Source: Faecalicatena contorta
Lineage (GTDB): Bacteria > Bacillota > Clostridia > Lachnospirales > Lachnospiraceae
Reading direction: 5' to 3'
NCBI RefSeq assembly: GCF_021531895.1
Contig: NZ_JAFBIX010000006.1
Span: 1 to 64,000, forward strand
DNA: 64,000 nucleotides
Below, piece by piece: positions 6,981-16,109 of the stretch. Numbering within the stretch: the first letter of the stretch is position 1; each line of letters begins with the position of its first letter. The notes beneath the pieces are model-generated. The model was given only the letters and a program-made list of their open reading frames with translations. It searched no databases and had not been told where the DNA came from. The position numbers and the translations under genes are program-made.

Positions 6981-8375
6981 TTGATTCATCAGTATAAGAA
7001 TAATGGCTATAATATCGTGATGGATGTCTACAGTGGCGCAGTTCATGTAGTAGATGATCTATGTTATGATGTGATCGCAGAATTAAACGAAATCAATAAA
7101 GATCATACAGTAGAGACGTTAAAAGAGGATTCTGTTTTGTCCATGCTGCATCAAAAGCTTGGAGACAAATATGAAGAAAAAGAGATTGGTGATGCACTGG
7201 AAGATGTCATTGAATTGACGGAAGCGGGACAGCTATTTGTAAAAGACACCTATGAATGTATGATTGAGGAAGTCAAGAAGCGGAAAACGGTCGTAAAAGC
7301 ACTTTGTCTTCACATTGCACATGACTGTAATCTGGCCTGCAAGTATTGCTTTGCAGAAGAAGGAGAGTATCATGGCAGGCGTGCTCTGATGTCCTATGAA
7401 GTCGGGAAAAAGGCATTAGACTTTTTAATCGCCAATTCAGGTAACCGACATAATCTGGAAGTAGATTTCTTCGGTGGAGAACCACTTATGAACTGGCAGG
7501 TGGTCAAAGATCTGGTCGCCTATGGAAGAGAGCAGGAGAAGATTCATAACAAGCATTTTCGTTTCACATTGACTACGAATGGGGTATTACTGAATGACGA
7601 AGTACAGGATTTTGTAAATAAAGAGATGGATAATGTGGTCTTAAGTCTGGATGGAAGAAAAGAGATCAATGATCAGATGCGTCCATTCCGCAATGGAACC
7701 GGAAGCTATGATCTTATTGTTCCGAAGTTTCAAAAGCTGGCAGAAAGCAGGAATCAGGAAAAATATTACATACGAGGAACATTTACCCGGAATAATCTGG
7801 ACTTCTCCAAGGATATTCTCCATTTTGCAGATCTTGGATTTAAGCAGATGTCTATTGAACCTGTTGTCGGAGAGGAAAGTGATCCTTATGCAATCCGCGA
7901 AGAGGATGTTCCGATTATTAAAGAAGAATATGATAAACTTGCAAAGATCATGATTGAACGTGAAAAGGAAGGAAAAGGTTTTAATTTCTTTCATTTTATG
8001 ATAGACTTAGACGGTGGACCATGTGTGGCAAAGAGACTGTCAGGATGTGGTTCGGGAACGGAATATCTTGCCGTTACTCCGTGGGGAGATCTGTATCCTT
8101 GCCATCAATTTGTAGGACAGGAAGAGTTCTTGATGGGAAATGTGGATGATGGCATTGTCAGGCCGGAAATTGCAGATGATTTTCGTAGTTGTAACGTATA
8201 TTCCAAAGATAAGTGCAGAGATTGTTTCGCAAAATTCTATTGCAGCGGTGGCTGTATGGCGAATTCTTATAATTTCCACGGTACGATCCACGATACATAT
8301 GATATCGGGTGCGAGATGCAGCGGAAACGTGTAGAATGCGCGATTATGATAAAAGCAGCGTTGGCAGAAGAATAG
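6981..8375 (+). CDS. SCIFF radical SAM maturase (SPASM domain)
   Basis: 464 aa. The start is TTG 6981, since MIHQYKNNGYNIVMDVYSGA matches the usual beginning of the family and AAAGGGG lies 11 nt upstream. Residues 1-95 form the peptide-recognition part. The radical SAM cluster motif is C116-x3-C120-x2-C123 (CNLACKYC), followed by GGEPL. The C-terminal SPASM/twitch region contributes further cysteines (CGSGTEYLAVTPWGDLYPC, then CRDCFAKFYCSGGC) for two auxiliary 4Fe-4S clusters. The enzyme uses SAM radical chemistry to form thioether crosslinks on the SCIFF peptide. It is probably co-transcribed with secDF, 38 nt downstream. Confidence 0.95.
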   Translation: MIHQYKNNGYNIVMDVYSGAVHVVDDLCYDVIAELNEINKDHTVETLKEDSVLSMLHQKLGDKYEEKEIGDALEDVIELTEAGQLFVKDTYECMIEEVKKRKTVVKALCLHIAHDCNLACKYCFAEEGEYHGRRALMSYEVGKKALDFLIANSGNRHNLEVDFFGGEPLMNWQVVKDLVAYGREQEKIHNKHFRFTLTTNGVLLNDEVQDFVNKEMDNVVLSLDGRKEINDQMRPFRNGTGSYDLIVPKFQKLAESRNQEKYYIRGTFTRNNLDFSKDILHFADLGFKQMSIEPVVGEESDPYAIREEDVPIIKEEYDKLAKIMIEREKEGKGFNFFHFMIDLDGGPCVAKRLSGCGSGTEYLAVTPWGDLYPCHQFVGQEEFLMGNVDDGIVRPEIADDFRSCNVYSKDKCRDCFAKFYCSGGCMANSYNFHGTIHDTYDIGCEMQRKRVECAIMIKAALAEE

Positions 8376-8413
8376 TAGAAATCAAGGCAGAAGAAGCAGA
8401 AAGGAAGTAAATC

Positions 8414-10585
8414 ATGAAGAAGAACAAAGGCATACTGAGCCTGATTCTGACCGCTGTATTGGTCGTATTGCTTGGATTCACAGTGCTGGTTGGTCTCGGA
8501 GAGACCGGAACGGGTGCAATGAAAAATATTAAGCTTGGTCTGGACCTTAAAGGTGGTGTCAGCATTACTTATCAGGTAAAAGATGACAATCCGACAGAAG
8601 AAGAGATGAGTGATACCATCTATAAACTTCAAAAACGTGTAGAGCAGTATAGTACAGAGGTAAGCGTATATCAGGAAGGTGATGACAGAATTAATGTCGA
8701 GATTCCCGGAGTTACAGACGCCAACGCGATTCTGGATGAGCTGGGAAAACCGGGGTCACTGGAATTTCAGACACAGGATGGAGAGACGGTTATTACAGGT
8801 TCTGATGTAAAGACAGCGTCTGCGCAGTCAGGACAGGATGATATGGGGAATAAAGAGTACTCTGTAGAACTGGATCTGACAGATGAAGGTGCAGAAAAGT
8901 TTGCGGAAGCTACGGAGGCAAATGTTGGAAAGCAGATTTCCATCATTTATGATGGTGAAGTTATCAGCAGCCCGAGAGTCAATGAAGCAATCACTGGAGG
9001 ACAGGCATATATCACAGGAAACTTCACATACGAAGAGGCAGATAATCTTGCTTCTACGATTCGTATCGGTGGACTGAAGCTGGAACTGGAAGAATTACGT
9101 TCCAACGTAGTCGGAGCGCAGTTAGGAGAACAGGCAATCAGCACAAGCTTGAAGGCAGGAGCGATTGGTCTGGCAATTGTATTCATATTCATGATCTTTG
9201 TATATTATCTTCCAGGTCTTGCTGCTGGTCTGGCACTGATCATTTATACAGAACTTGTATTACTTATATTAAATGCATTTAACATTACGTTGACTTTACC
9301 AGGTATTGCAGGTATCATCCTTGGTATTGGTATGGCTGTGGATGCAAATGTTATTATATTTGCCCGTGTGCGTGAGGAGATGACACGCGGAAAGAGTGTG
9401 AAGAATTCTCTGAAGACCGGATTCCAGAAAGCGATGTCTGCAATTGTGGATGGTAACGTGACTACATTGATTGCAGCAGCGGTTCTGTGGTTAAAAGGTT
9501 CTGGTACAGTAAAAGGATTTGCACAGACTCTGGCGATCGGTATTATTGTATCTATGTTCACTGCATTAGTGATTACAAGAATGATCGTATATGCATTCTA
9601 TGCTGTTGGACTTCGCAATGAAAAATTGTATTATCGTCCGAAGAAAGAAAGAACGCCAATCAATTTCCTGGGTAAGAAGAAAGTGTTCTTTGTAATCTCT
9701 TTGGTACTGATCATTGGTGGATTTGCAGTCATGGGTGTTAATTCATCCAGAGGAAATGGAGCATTTGCATATAGTCTGGAATTCGAAGGTGGTACTTCTA
9801 CGAATGTAACATTTAACGAAGATTATTCGATTGAAGAGATTGATGAGAAGATCGTTCCAATTGTAGAAGAGGTTACTGGAGATCACAATGTACAGACTCA
9901 GAAGGTAGCCGGTACCAATCAGGTTGTGATCAAGACCGTGACTTTGGAATTGGATCAGCGTGAAGCTTTGAATCAGGCAATGGTAGATAATTTCCAGGTT
10001 GATGAGTCGAAGATCTCTGCTGAGAATATTAGTTCTACTGTAAGTAATGAGATGCGTCAGGATGCGATCATAGCAGTAATCGTTGCTACGATCTGTATGC
10101 TTCTGTATATCTGGTTCAGATTTAAGGATATTCGATTTGCGGCCAGTGCAATTTTTGCATTGCTTCATGACGTTTTGATTGTTCTTGGATTCTATGCAGT
10201 GGCAAGAATCTCTGTAGGTAATACATTTATTGCATGTATGCTGACGATCGTAGGTTACTCTATCAATGCAACAATCGTTATATTCGACCGTATTCGTGAG
10301 GAACTTCATTATCAGTCCAAGACGACAGAGCTTTCAGAAGTTGTTAATAAGAGTATTACCCAGACACTTACAAGAAGTATTTATACTTCTTTGACAACTT
10401 TCGTAATGGTAGCGATTCTGTTTGTTATGGGAGTAAGTTCTATTCGTGAGTTTGCAGCACCGCTGATGGTTGGTATTATCTGTGGAGCATATTCTTCTGT
10501 ATGTATTACAGGAGCACTCTGGTATGTAATGAGAACGAAGTTGGGCAAAAAACAGACTTCCAAGAATAGCAATAAGAAAAAATAG
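8414..10585 (+). CDS. secDF: Fused protein translocase subunit SecD-SecF
   Basis: 723 aa. The SecD part (about residues 1-400) has the first membrane helix, LGLDLKGGVSITYQV, the periplasm-side P1 region, and five further helices around GIAGIILGIGMAVDANVIIFAR. The SecF part (about 415-720) begins with INFLGKKKVFFVISL, carries LEFEGGTSTNV, and has a matching helix set with VGYSINATIVIFDRIRE. The fusion gives about 12 membrane segments. It uses the proton or sodium gradient to pull secreted proteins out of SecYEG. YajC is not visible nearby. It sits behind the SCIFF maturase and is closed by a strong terminator. Confidence 0.95.
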   Translation: MKKNKGILSLILTAVLVVLLGFTVLVGLGETGTGAMKNIKLGLDLKGGVSITYQVKDDNPTEEEMSDTIYKLQKRVEQYSTEVSVYQEGDDRINVEIPGVTDANAILDELGKPGSLEFQTQDGETVITGSDVKTASAQSGQDDMGNKEYSVELDLTDEGAEKFAEATEANVGKQISIIYDGEVISSPRVNEAITGGQAYITGNFTYEEADNLASTIRIGGLKLELEELRSNVVGAQLGEQAISTSLKAGAIGLAIVFIFMIFVYYLPGLAAGLALIIYTELVLLILNAFNITLTLPGIAGIILGIGMAVDANVIIFARVREEMTRGKSVKNSLKTGFQKAMSAIVDGNVTTLIAAAVLWLKGSGTVKGFAQTLAIGIIVSMFTALVITRMIVYAFYAVGLRNEKLYYRPKKERTPINFLGKKKVFFVISLVLIIGGFAVMGVNSSRGNGAFAYSLEFEGGTSTNVTFNEDYSIEEIDEKIVPIVEEVTGDHNVQTQKVAGTNQVVIKTVTLELDQREALNQAMVDNFQVDESKISAENISSTVSNEMRQDAIIAVIVATICMLLYIWFRFKDIRFAASAIFALLHDVLIVLGFYAVARISVGNTFIACMLTIVGYSINATIVIFDRIREELHYQSKTTELSEVVNKSITQTLTRSIYTSLTTFVMVAILFVMGVSSIREFAAPLMVGIICGAYSSVCITGALWYVMRTKLGKKQTSKNSNKKK

Positions 10586-10598
10586 TATGAGATGATGA

Positions 10599-10651
10599 AG
10601 CAGCCATTGTTATCTGATTTGTAGAATCAGAGATGACATGGCTGCTTTTTT
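10599..10651 (+). terminator. Rho-independent terminator after secDF
   Basis: A long stem begins AGCAGCCAT (10599-10607) and closes with ATGGCTGCT (10638-10646), extended inward by ATCTGATT against AATCAGAG, and is followed by TTTTTT. This separates the SCIFF/secDF unit from recJ. Confidence 0.85.
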
Positions 10652-10684
10652 CTATAAGAAGTTTTATTTGGAGTGGGATGAAAG

Positions 10685-12475
10685 ATGGAAAGATGGGTAC
10701 TTTTGAGAAAAGGTGCAGATTTTGAAGCAATTGGAAAAAAATACCATATTAGTCCAAGGCTTGCCTGTCTGATCCGGAACAGAGATATTATAGGTGAAGA
10801 AGAAATCCATCAATATCTTAATGGAACGATTACGGATCTGTATGACGGTATGCTGATGAAAGATATGGATAAAGCTTTGGATATCCTGGGAGAAAAGATT
10901 GCAGGACAACAGAAGCTTCGCGTCATAGGAGATTATGATATTGATGGAATCAATGCTTCTTATATTCTGTTGGAAGGTCTGGAGCGTCTGGGGGCGGATG
11001 TGGATTGCGATATTCCAAATCGAATAACAGACGGGTATGGGCTGAATATTGATCTGATCGAACGTGCGTATGATGATGGGATAGATACCATCGTTACCTG
11101 TGATAACGGAATTGCGGCAGCGGATGAAATCGCATATGGGAAGCAGTTGGGAATGACCATTATAGTGACGGATCACCATGAGGTGCCATATTGTGAGGAT
11201 GATGGAAGGAAAACGTATCGTCTTCCGCTGGCAGATGCGGTCATTGATCCTAAGCAACCGGGCTGTGAATATCCTTTTAAGGGCTTGTGTGGAGCAGCGA
11301 TTGCTTACAAGCTTGTGGAGGCGCTTTGCGAATCTATGGGAAGAGATGTAGATGATCTGGATGATCTGATTGAAAATGCTGCTATTGCAACAGTAGGTGA
11401 TGTTATGGATCTGGAAGGAGAAAATCGTATTCTGGTAAAAGAAGGGCTGCAAATGTTGGGAAGAACTCGTAACCAGGGACTGCGCTCTTTGATGGAGTGT
11501 ACTGGTGTTCAAAAAGATCAGATTCGGGCTTATCATATTGGATTTGTTCTGGGGCCATGCCTGAATGCAAGCGGCAGGCTAGATACGGCAAAGCGGGCGT
11601 TAAAACTCTTGCGTGCAAAAGATAAAAAAGAAGCGGACATACTGGCAGGAGAATTAAAAGCATTGAATGACAGCCGAAAAGATCTGACGGATGTGGCGGT
11701 AAAGCAGGCGATAGAGCTGGTAGAGACAACGGCTGTGGGACAGGATAAAGTTCTAGTCATCTATCTGCCGGGATGCCATGAAAGCATTGCTGGAATTGTG
11801 GCTGGACGTATTCGCGAGATTTACTATAAACCAGTGTTTGTATTGACTGATGCGGAAGAAGGAATCAAAGGTTCGGGAAGATCGATTGAAGCTTATTCTA
11901 TGTATGAGGAGTTAAGTAAATGTCAGAAGCTGCTGGCCAGATATGGAGGACATAAACTGGCAGCAGGTCTGTCATTGGAAAAAGAAAATATTGAAAGATT
12001 ACGGTATATGTTAAATGCTAACTGTACACTTCAGGAAGAGGATCTGGCAGAAAAAGTAGTGATTGACATGGAGATGCCGTTTTCCTGTGTGACAGAAGAG
12101 CTAGTCCAGGAACTGTCATTGTTGGAACCATTTGGAAAAGGGAATACAAAACCAGTATTTGCGGCAAAGAGTGTAGAAATTCTAAGTGGGAAAATTCTTG
12201 GAAAAAATAAAAATGTACTAAAACTTCAGGTACAAGATTCTGCCGGTACTCAAATAGAAGCTATGTATTTTCAGCATATAGATCAGTTCTTATCAGAACT
12301 TGAGGAAAACTATGGTGTTTTTGAAGTTGAGTCGATGTTGGCTGGCAAAAAGAATCATATCATTCTGATGCTTACCTATTATCCTGGAATGAATGAATAT
12401 ATGGGGAAGAAGACACCTCAGATTGTTATTACGCATTTTCGTTGTCAAATAACATTGAAAAACCCTAAGAAATAG
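10685..12475 (+). CDS. recJ: Single-stranded-DNA-specific exonuclease RecJ
   Basis: 596 aa. The DHH phosphoesterase domain shows DYDIDG, TCDNG, VTDHHE and DVMDLEGENR, the Mn-binding motifs I-IV. The DHHA1 nucleic-acid domain carries GSGRSIEAYSMYEEL and GGHKLAAGLSL. A C-terminal OB-like segment completes the protein. RecJ degrades 5' single-stranded ends in recombination, mismatch and base-excision repair. The start MERWVLL is typical. It heads the run recJ-apt-rel-MBL-hemZ-hisS-aspS, a common order in Clostridia, although apt has its own promoter. The C-terminal tail is a little shorter than in long Bacillus forms. Confidence 0.92.
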   Translation: MERWVLLRKGADFEAIGKKYHISPRLACLIRNRDIIGEEEIHQYLNGTITDLYDGMLMKDMDKALDILGEKIAGQQKLRVIGDYDIDGINASYILLEGLERLGADVDCDIPNRITDGYGLNIDLIERAYDDGIDTIVTCDNGIAAADEIAYGKQLGMTIIVTDHHEVPYCEDDGRKTYRLPLADAVIDPKQPGCEYPFKGLCGAAIAYKLVEALCESMGRDVDDLDDLIENAAIATVGDVMDLEGENRILVKEGLQMLGRTRNQGLRSLMECTGVQKDQIRAYHIGFVLGPCLNASGRLDTAKRALKLLRAKDKKEADILAGELKALNDSRKDLTDVAVKQAIELVETTAVGQDKVLVIYLPGCHESIAGIVAGRIREIYYKPVFVLTDAEEGIKGSGRSIEAYSMYEELSKCQKLLARYGGHKLAAGLSLEKENIERLRYMLNANCTLQEEDLAEKVVIDMEMPFSCVTEELVQELSLLEPFGKGNTKPVFAAKSVEILSGKILGKNKNVLKLQVQDSAGTQIEAMYFQHIDQFLSELEENYGVFEVESMLAGKKNHIILMLTYYPGMNEYMGKKTPQIVITHFRCQITLKNPKK

Positions 12476-12495
12476 CAGGAAAACAGCAGATTTAT

Positions 12496-12524
12496 TTGAA
12501 AATCGCATAAACTAATGCTATACT
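12496..12524 (+). promoter_or_regulatory. SigmaA promoter for apt and downstream genes
   Basis: TTGAAA (12496-12501) and TATACT (12519-12524) are spaced by 17 bp, placing transcription start about 25 nt ahead of the apt start codon. Confidence 0.65.
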
Positions 12525-12558
12525 TAGGATTGTATTTTAATAGAATGGAGAGATTGTT

Positions 12559-13083
12559 ATGAAACCGATTGAAGAGTACGTAAGAAGTATTCCGGATTTT
12601 CCAGAACCGGGAATTATATTTAGAGATGTGACCAGTGTGCTTCAGGATGCTGACGGGCTTCATCTTGCGATAGATCTTATGCAGGAGAAGTTGAAGGATG
12701 TAGAGTTTGACGTGATTGTTGGGCCTGAATCCAGAGGATTTATTTTCGGAGTGCCGATTGCATATAATCTGCATAAACCATTTATTCCGATTCGAAAAAA
12801 GGGAAAACTTCCATGTGAGACGGTTTCAATCAGATATGACCTGGAATATGGCACGGCGGAACTTGAGATGCATCGCGATGCAATCAAGCCAGGACAGAAA
12901 GTAGTCATCATTGATGATTTGATTGCGACAGGCGGTACCAATGAGGCTATGGTAAAGTTGGTGGAAGGTCTTGGCGGAGAAGTTGTCAAAACGGTATTTT
13001 TGATGGAATTAAAGGGTCTAAAAGGCCGGGAAAGATTAAAAGGATATGATGTTGAATCTGTAATTGCATATCCAGGAAAATAA
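12559..13083 (+). CDS. apt: Adenine phosphoribosyltransferase
   Basis: 174 aa, the full family length. It converts adenine and PRPP to AMP in purine salvage. The N-terminal signature IPDFPEPGIIFRDVTSVLQD and the PRPP-binding loop VVIIDDLIATGGT (about residues 114-126) are present, together with GPESRGFIFG. The start follows GGAGAGATTGTT. It is followed 38 nt later by rel, and this apt-rel adjacency is widespread in Firmicutes. Confidence 0.96.
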   Translation: MKPIEEYVRSIPDFPEPGIIFRDVTSVLQDADGLHLAIDLMQEKLKDVEFDVIVGPESRGFIFGVPIAYNLHKPFIPIRKKGKLPCETVSIRYDLEYGTAELEMHRDAIKPGQKVVIIDDLIATGGTNEAMVKLVEGLGGEVVKTVFLMELKGLKGRERLKGYDVESVIAYPGK

Positions 13084-13121
13084 TACGAACGAAAAATATA
13101 AGACAGGAAGGAGGCGTTAAT

Positions 13122-15467
13122 ATGTCAAAGACAACAACCTATGAGGCTATCGATGGTCGAATCGCGACAGAATCTGTTATGGGGGATAATGCGAAAGGGC
13201 TTGAGATTGTTGATGGTCATGCGGTAAAAGCACCAGGCGATTACGAAGATCCGGATCGTTTGTATGACATGTTAATTGCCCGTATCCGTAAGTATCACCC
13301 GTCAACAGATGTCTCAATGATTGAGAAGGCTTACCGTCTGGCATCTAAGGCACATGGCAGTCAGCGACGTAAGTCGGGAGAACCTTATATCGTACATCCA
13401 CTTTGGGTCGCTATTATTCTGGCAGATCTGGAGATGGATAAAGAGACGATTGCATCAGGAATGCTTCATGATGTGGTGGAAGATACGGATGTTAGTGAAG
13501 AAGATATCAGAAGAGAATTCGGAGATGAAGTAGCGCTTTTGGTGGATGGTGTCACAAAGTTAGGACGTTTGTCTTATTCTTCTGATAAACTGGATGTACA
13601 AGCTGAAAATCTGCGCAAGATGTTCCTTGCTATGGCAAAGGATATTCGTGTCATTATTATTAAACTGGCCGACCGTCTTCATAATATGCGGACATTGCAA
13701 TTCATGAAGCCTGAAAAGCAGAAAGAGAAAGCCAAAGAGACGATGGATATCTATGCGCCTATTGCCCAGCGTCTTGGTATATCTAAGATAAAGACAGAAT
13801 TGGATGATCTGGCACTGAAATATTCCCAACCAGAGGTGTTTTTTGATCTCGTAAAGCAGATTAATGCCAGAAAGACAGAACGAGAAGAGTTCGTTCAGCA
13901 GATTGTTGATGAAGTATCTGAACATATGAAGAATGCTAATATTAAGGCGGAAGTAAATGGCAGGGTAAAGCATTTCTTCAGCATCTATAAAAAAATGGTG
14001 AATCAGGATAAAACGGTGGATCAGATCTATGATCTGTTCGCAGTCCGTATTATTGTTGAGTCTGTAAAGGATTGTTATGCAGCCCTGGGTGTGATCCATG
14101 AGATGTATACGCCGATTCCAGGACGCTTTAAAGACTATATTGCGATGCCGAAGCCGAATATGTATCAGTCTTTGCATACAACATTAATGAGTTCGGTCGG
14201 TCAGCCTTTTGAGATTCAGATTCGTACGGAAGAAATGCATAAGACCGCTGAATATGGTATTGCGGCCCACTGGAAATATAAGGAATCTAATGATGGTAAG
14301 AAGAGTGTTGAGGCGCAGGAAGAAGAAAAACTAAGCTGGCTCAGACAGATTCTGGAATGGCAGCGCGATATGTCGGATAATCGGGAATTCATGAATCTGA
14401 TCAAAGGTGACCTGGATCTGTTTGCAGAAGATGTCTATTGTTTCACTCCACAGGGAGATGTGAAGAACTTGCCGAATGGTTCTACACCGATTGATTTCGC
14501 ATACGCGATTCATAGTGCTGTCGGCAATAAGATGGTTGGCGCCAGAGTGAACGGTAAGCTTGTAAATATTGATTACAAGATACAGAACGGAGACAGAATA
14601 GAGATACTGACTTCTCAGAATTCTAAAGGACCAAGCCGTGACTGGCTGAATGTTGTTAAGAGTACACAAGCAAAAAATAAAATTAATCAATGGTTCAAAA
14701 AGGAATTCAAAGAAAGTAATATTATAAAGGGAAAAGAAATGATTGCGGCCTACTGTAAGGCGAAAACGATCAATCCGAGCAATATTCTCAATCCAAGATA
14801 TCAAGAGATTGTGCAGAAAAAATATGGTTTTAAGGATTGGGACTCTGTTTTGGCTGCAATTGGTCATGGGGGGTTAAAAGAAGGTCAGGTCGTTAATCGA
14901 CTGGTAGAAGAATACAGTAAAGAGCATAAGCAAGAGCTCACGGATGAGGTTGTTATGGAAAAAGTTGCTGAGGCAGCAAAAAATAAGGTCCATATTGCCA
15001 AGTCTAAGAGCGGAATTGTCGTCAAAGGAATTGATGATGTGGCTGTGCGTTTCTCCAGATGCTGTAATCCGGTGCCGGGAGATGAAATCGTAGGATTTGT
15101 CACACGAGGAAGAGGACTTTCCATTCATCGAACAGATTGTGTCAATATGATTCATCTGACAGAAGCAGAGCGTGCCAGATTGATTGATGCAGAATGGGAA
15201 AGTGATGTAGCAGAGAAAGATGGAGGACAGTATCTGGCAGATATCAAGATGTATGCCCGTGACAGACAAGGACTGTTGATGGAGATGTCCAAAATCTTTA
15301 CAGAGAATAATGTAGATGTGAAGTCCTTGAATGTACGGACCAGTAAGCAGGGAACTGCAACGATTGAAACCGGCTTTATCGTGCACAGCAGAGAAGAATT
15401 GGAAAGAGTCGTGAAGAAACTCCGTCAGATAGAAGGAATTATTGATATTGAAAGGGCGACAGGTTAA
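13122..15467 (+). CDS. rel: Bifunctional (p)ppGpp synthetase/hydrolase Rel
   Basis: 781 aa with the complete long-RSH architecture. The HD hydrolase domain is at about residues 65-200 (AHGSQRRKSGEPYIVHP; H116-D117 in LHDVVEDT). The synthetase domain (about 255-375) has GRFKDYIAMPKPNMYQSLH and EIQIRTEEMHKTAEYG. A TGS domain (about 430-495) has FTPQGDVKNLPNGSTPIDFAY. The helical and Cys-containing region has RCCNPVPGDEIVGFVTRG, and an ACT domain ends the protein. It makes and degrades ppGpp on ribosomes in the stringent response. The roughly 50-residue extension ahead of the HD domain is longer than usual. The ribosome binding site is AGGAAGGAGGCG. Confidence 0.96.
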   Translation: MSKTTTYEAIDGRIATESVMGDNAKGLEIVDGHAVKAPGDYEDPDRLYDMLIARIRKYHPSTDVSMIEKAYRLASKAHGSQRRKSGEPYIVHPLWVAIILADLEMDKETIASGMLHDVVEDTDVSEEDIRREFGDEVALLVDGVTKLGRLSYSSDKLDVQAENLRKMFLAMAKDIRVIIIKLADRLHNMRTLQFMKPEKQKEKAKETMDIYAPIAQRLGISKIKTELDDLALKYSQPEVFFDLVKQINARKTEREEFVQQIVDEVSEHMKNANIKAEVNGRVKHFFSIYKKMVNQDKTVDQIYDLFAVRIIVESVKDCYAALGVIHEMYTPIPGRFKDYIAMPKPNMYQSLHTTLMSSVGQPFEIQIRTEEMHKTAEYGIAAHWKYKESNDGKKSVEAQEEEKLSWLRQILEWQRDMSDNREFMNLIKGDLDLFAEDVYCFTPQGDVKNLPNGSTPIDFAYAIHSAVGNKMVGARVNGKLVNIDYKIQNGDRIEILTSQNSKGPSRDWLNVVKSTQAKNKINQWFKKEFKESNIIKGKEMIAAYCKAKTINPSNILNPRYQEIVQKKYGFKDWDSVLAAIGHGGLKEGQVVNRLVEEYSKEHKQELTDEVVMEKVAEAAKNKVHIAKSKSGIVVKGIDDVAVRFSRCCNPVPGDEIVGFVTRGRGLSIHRTDCVNMIHLTEAERARLIDAEWESDVAEKDGGQYLADIKMYARDRQGLLMEMSKIFTENNVDVKSLNVRTSKQGTATIETGFIVHSREELERVVKKLRQIEGIIDIERATG

Positions 15468-15474
15468 TCATAAG

Positions 15475-16095
15475 ATGAAAGTTGAGAGATTTGTTACAGG
15501 AATTATTAGCACTAATTGTTATTTGGCAATCAATGAAGAGACACGACAGGCAGTTGTAATTGATCCGGCTGCCAGTCCGTCCTATCTGATGAAACATATC
15601 AGATCAGAAGGGCTTAAGATTGAAGCGATTCTTTTGACTCATGGACATTTTGACCATATGATGGGAATTGATGGATTCCTGGCCGAATATGATGTTCCAG
15701 TGTATGTTCATGAAGACGATGAGGATGTGATGAATCAGCCAGAGTTGAATCTGTCATCCACCTATACATCCGGTTACACATTTTCTGGAGCAAATTATAT
15801 GAAAGATAATCAGGTGCTTACGTATGCGGGATATGATTTTCAGGTAATTCATACTCCGGGGCATACCAGAGGTGGATGTTGTTATTATGTGGAATCAGAA
15901 GGCGTATTGTTCAGTGGAGATACGTTGTTCCAGAATTCAGTGGGACGTACAGATTTTCAGAATAGCAGTACTTCGGATCTGATTCGATCTATTCGCGAAA
16001 AGTTGATGCTCCTTCCAGATGATACACATGTATATCCGGGACATATGGGAGAGACAACGATTGGTCATGAAAGAAAATATAATCCATATATATAG
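15475..16095 (+). CDS. MBL-fold metallo-hydrolase (glyoxalase II-like, YqgX type)
   Basis: 206 aa from ATG 15475, 8 nt after the rel stop. The metallo-beta-lactamase motif THGHFDHM gives H56, H58, D60 and H61. HTPGHTRGG, SGDTLF and PGHMGETTIGHE supply the remaining ligands. It lacks the C-terminal domain of true glyoxalase II, as in the short Firmicute enzymes that hydrolyse thioesters such as S-lactoylglutathione or bacillithiol analogues. The substrate is unknown. An upstream in-frame start exists at 15442 inside rel, but residues before MKVERF do not look like the family. It belongs to the rel-hemZ-hisS run. Confidence 0.85.
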   Translation: MKVERFVTGIISTNCYLAINEETRQAVVIDPAASPSYLMKHIRSEGLKIEAILLTHGHFDHMMGIDGFLAEYDVPVYVHEDDEDVMNQPELNLSSTYTSGYTFSGANYMKDNQVLTYAGYDFQVIHTPGHTRGGCCYYVESEGVLFSGDTLFQNSVGRTDFQNSSTSDLIRSIREKLMLLPDDTHVYPGHMGETTIGHERKYNPYI

Positions 16096-16109
16096 ATTGG
16101 AGTATTGGA

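Noticed and set aside
10664-11536. 290-codon minus-strand frame opposite recJ
   Set aside because: No ribosome binding site, His/Ile/Phe-rich shadow composition, and the plus strand clearly encodes RecJ.
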